Source: Salicibibacter cibarius (GTDB taxonomy: Bacteria; Bacillota; Bacilli; Bacillales; Marinococcaceae). Taken from it: DNA of 64,000 nucleotides. The position numbers and the translations under genes are program-made. Shown one piece after another: positions 63,574 through 64,000 of the stretch. The notes under the pieces were generated by a model. It had not been told where the DNA came from. It saw nothing but the letters and a program-made list of their open reading frames with translations, and made no database searches. The stretch lies in contig NZ_CP054705.1 of the NCBI RefSeq assembly GCF_016495725.1, positions 372,001-436,000 on the forward strand, written 5' to 3'. Every line of letters begins with the position of its first letter. Position 1 is the first letter of the stretch.

Positions 63574-63767
63574 ATGAAACCAAACATTATGACCATCATC
63601 CAACGTTACCGCGTCAGATCGAAGAAGGCGAGGTGATCACGATCGTTCTGCAAGACGCTGTCGTGACGCTGCAACCCGGCCAAAATGAGGCGCCGGTGGA
63701 CGCGCTTATTGAAAGCATCGACGAAAGAATCGATGTCACCCGTGACATGTTTATGGAGGATGACTAA
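63574..63767 (+). pseudogene. Small conjugation gene, apparent frameshift
   Basis: AAGGAGGAACCG precedes ATG 63574, which reads MKPNIMTIIQRYRVRSKKAR and stops at 63636. Another frame reads LPRQIEEGEVITIVLQDAVV and continues to a stop at 63767 but lacks a start near the ribosome site. One indel near 63610 would join them into a protein of about 64 aa; alternatively GTG 63633 starts a 44-aa peptide. Confidence 0.45.
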
Positions 63768-63795
63768 CAGCAGACAGCAGGAGAGGAGGGGGACG

Positions 63796-64000
63796 GTGGA
63801 GGAACAAGAACTACTGGACACCTTACGCCAATTTGAAGATGAACTTAATACAGGCAACATCATAAGCTACCTTGTCCGATTCATCGGCTGGTGGCTTCTT
63901 TTAGGTTTTCGGGCGATTGTGAGAGGGATGGAAGGCGTCATTGATGGGGTTCTTGTGCTCTTGGACTTTTTTCAGACCGAACCGGTGCTTGCATTTCTCG
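63796..64000 (+). CDS. Conjugation membrane protein, 5' part (runs off the window)
   Basis: GTG 63796 behind GAGAGGAGGGGG. 68 codons visible: MEEQELLDTLRQFEDELNTG, then membrane segment LVRFIGWWLLLGFRAIV and FFQTEPVLAFL. The start resembles large polytopic conjugation proteins of pLS20-like plasmids (VirB6-like role). Assignment is tentative because only the start is present. Confidence 0.55.
   Translation, partial: MEEQELLDTLRQFEDELNTGNIISYLVRFIGWWLLLGFRAIVRGMEGVIDGVLVLLDFFQTEPVLAFL

Overview
The window looks like a Bacillaceae (Firmicutes) mobile region, probably from a salt- or alkali-adapted bacillus. Reasons: Bacillus-type ribosome sites (AAAGGAGG) before most genes, sporulation remnants (spoIIP, a CotF-like coat protein), Firmicute families (Spx, CsoR, F510_1955, YdhK, ResABC, G39P-type helicase loader) and very acidic exported proteins. 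Family names come from recognising motifs by eye; no database search was run. The region is a patchwork of metal-resistance genes joined by insertion sequences, followed by an integrative or phage-like replication module and the start of a conjugation module. I see no tRNA, rRNA or CRISPR array.

Layout. 1-5.6 kb: 3' part of a CadA-type Cd/Zn/Pb ATPase, a flavin monooxygenase-like protein, mercuric reductase MerA and an arsenite-permease-like protein (reverse strand). 6-21 kb: a duplicated copper block (YdhK lipoprotein, then a Cys-rich four-helix copper-storage protein) present at about 6.16-7.82 kb and 19.0-20.9 kb. Between the copies lie a frameshifted resolvase, IS110 elements, Met-rich secreted peptides, a DoxX-like membrane protein and decayed sporulation and multicopper-oxidase genes. 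20.66-28.86 kb: a two-component system followed by an apparent operon for cytochrome c maturation (CcdA, ResB, CcsA, two ResA-like thioredoxins). 29-38 kb: cytochrome b5-like lipoprotein, an NlpC/P60 protein lacking its catalytic Cys, an orphan zinc-binding lipoprotein behind a Zur-like box, ISL3, lgt, rhodanese, a ferric-reductase-like membrane protein, a wrecked zupT and another Met-rich peptide. 38-44 kb: a mer-type thioredoxin and merR separated by an IS110 copy that itself carries an IS30-type insertion, then a CopB-type Cu ATPase. 44.2-49.3 kb: a complete-looking CsoR-controlled copper operon (2Fe-2S ferredoxin-like, CopA, two small or broken genes, glutaredoxin-like, Spx-like, CopZ, CsoR).

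49.4-56.5 kb: integrase, ImmA peptidase, CI-like repressor, divergent Cro-like gene with three operator-like repeats, an excisionase-like gene, and a DnaD / helicase loader / DnaB replication cassette. After tandem terminators at 57.2 kb comes a conjugation module: a pilin-like membrane peptide, a membrane-anchored repeat protein, a short VirD4-like protein, an ISAzo13-type insertion, a VirD4 coupling protein with an apparent Ig-like insertion, and the start of a polytopic conjugation protein that runs off the window.

The genes work together as a multi-metal envelope-defence region: export of Cd/Zn, Cu and As, reduction of Hg, and storage or buffering of Cu outside and inside the membrane. 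The two-component system probably senses envelope copper or thiol stress and drives the duplicated copper block as well as thiol and haem-protein maturation. The most unusual points are: the 1,750-bp IS110 element, whose conserved 371-nt non-coding end is a bridge-RNA candidate and which landed at the ribosome site of two genes; the copper-block duplication with a mapped 6-bp microhomology deletion; a shared CTACAnAT / ATGTAG motif; the Met-rich peptide family; the Cys-to-Ser NlpC/P60 protein; and the Ig-like domain inside VirD4. Several genes carry single frameshifts close to key residues, so sequencing or assembly error should be excluded before calling them pseudogenes.
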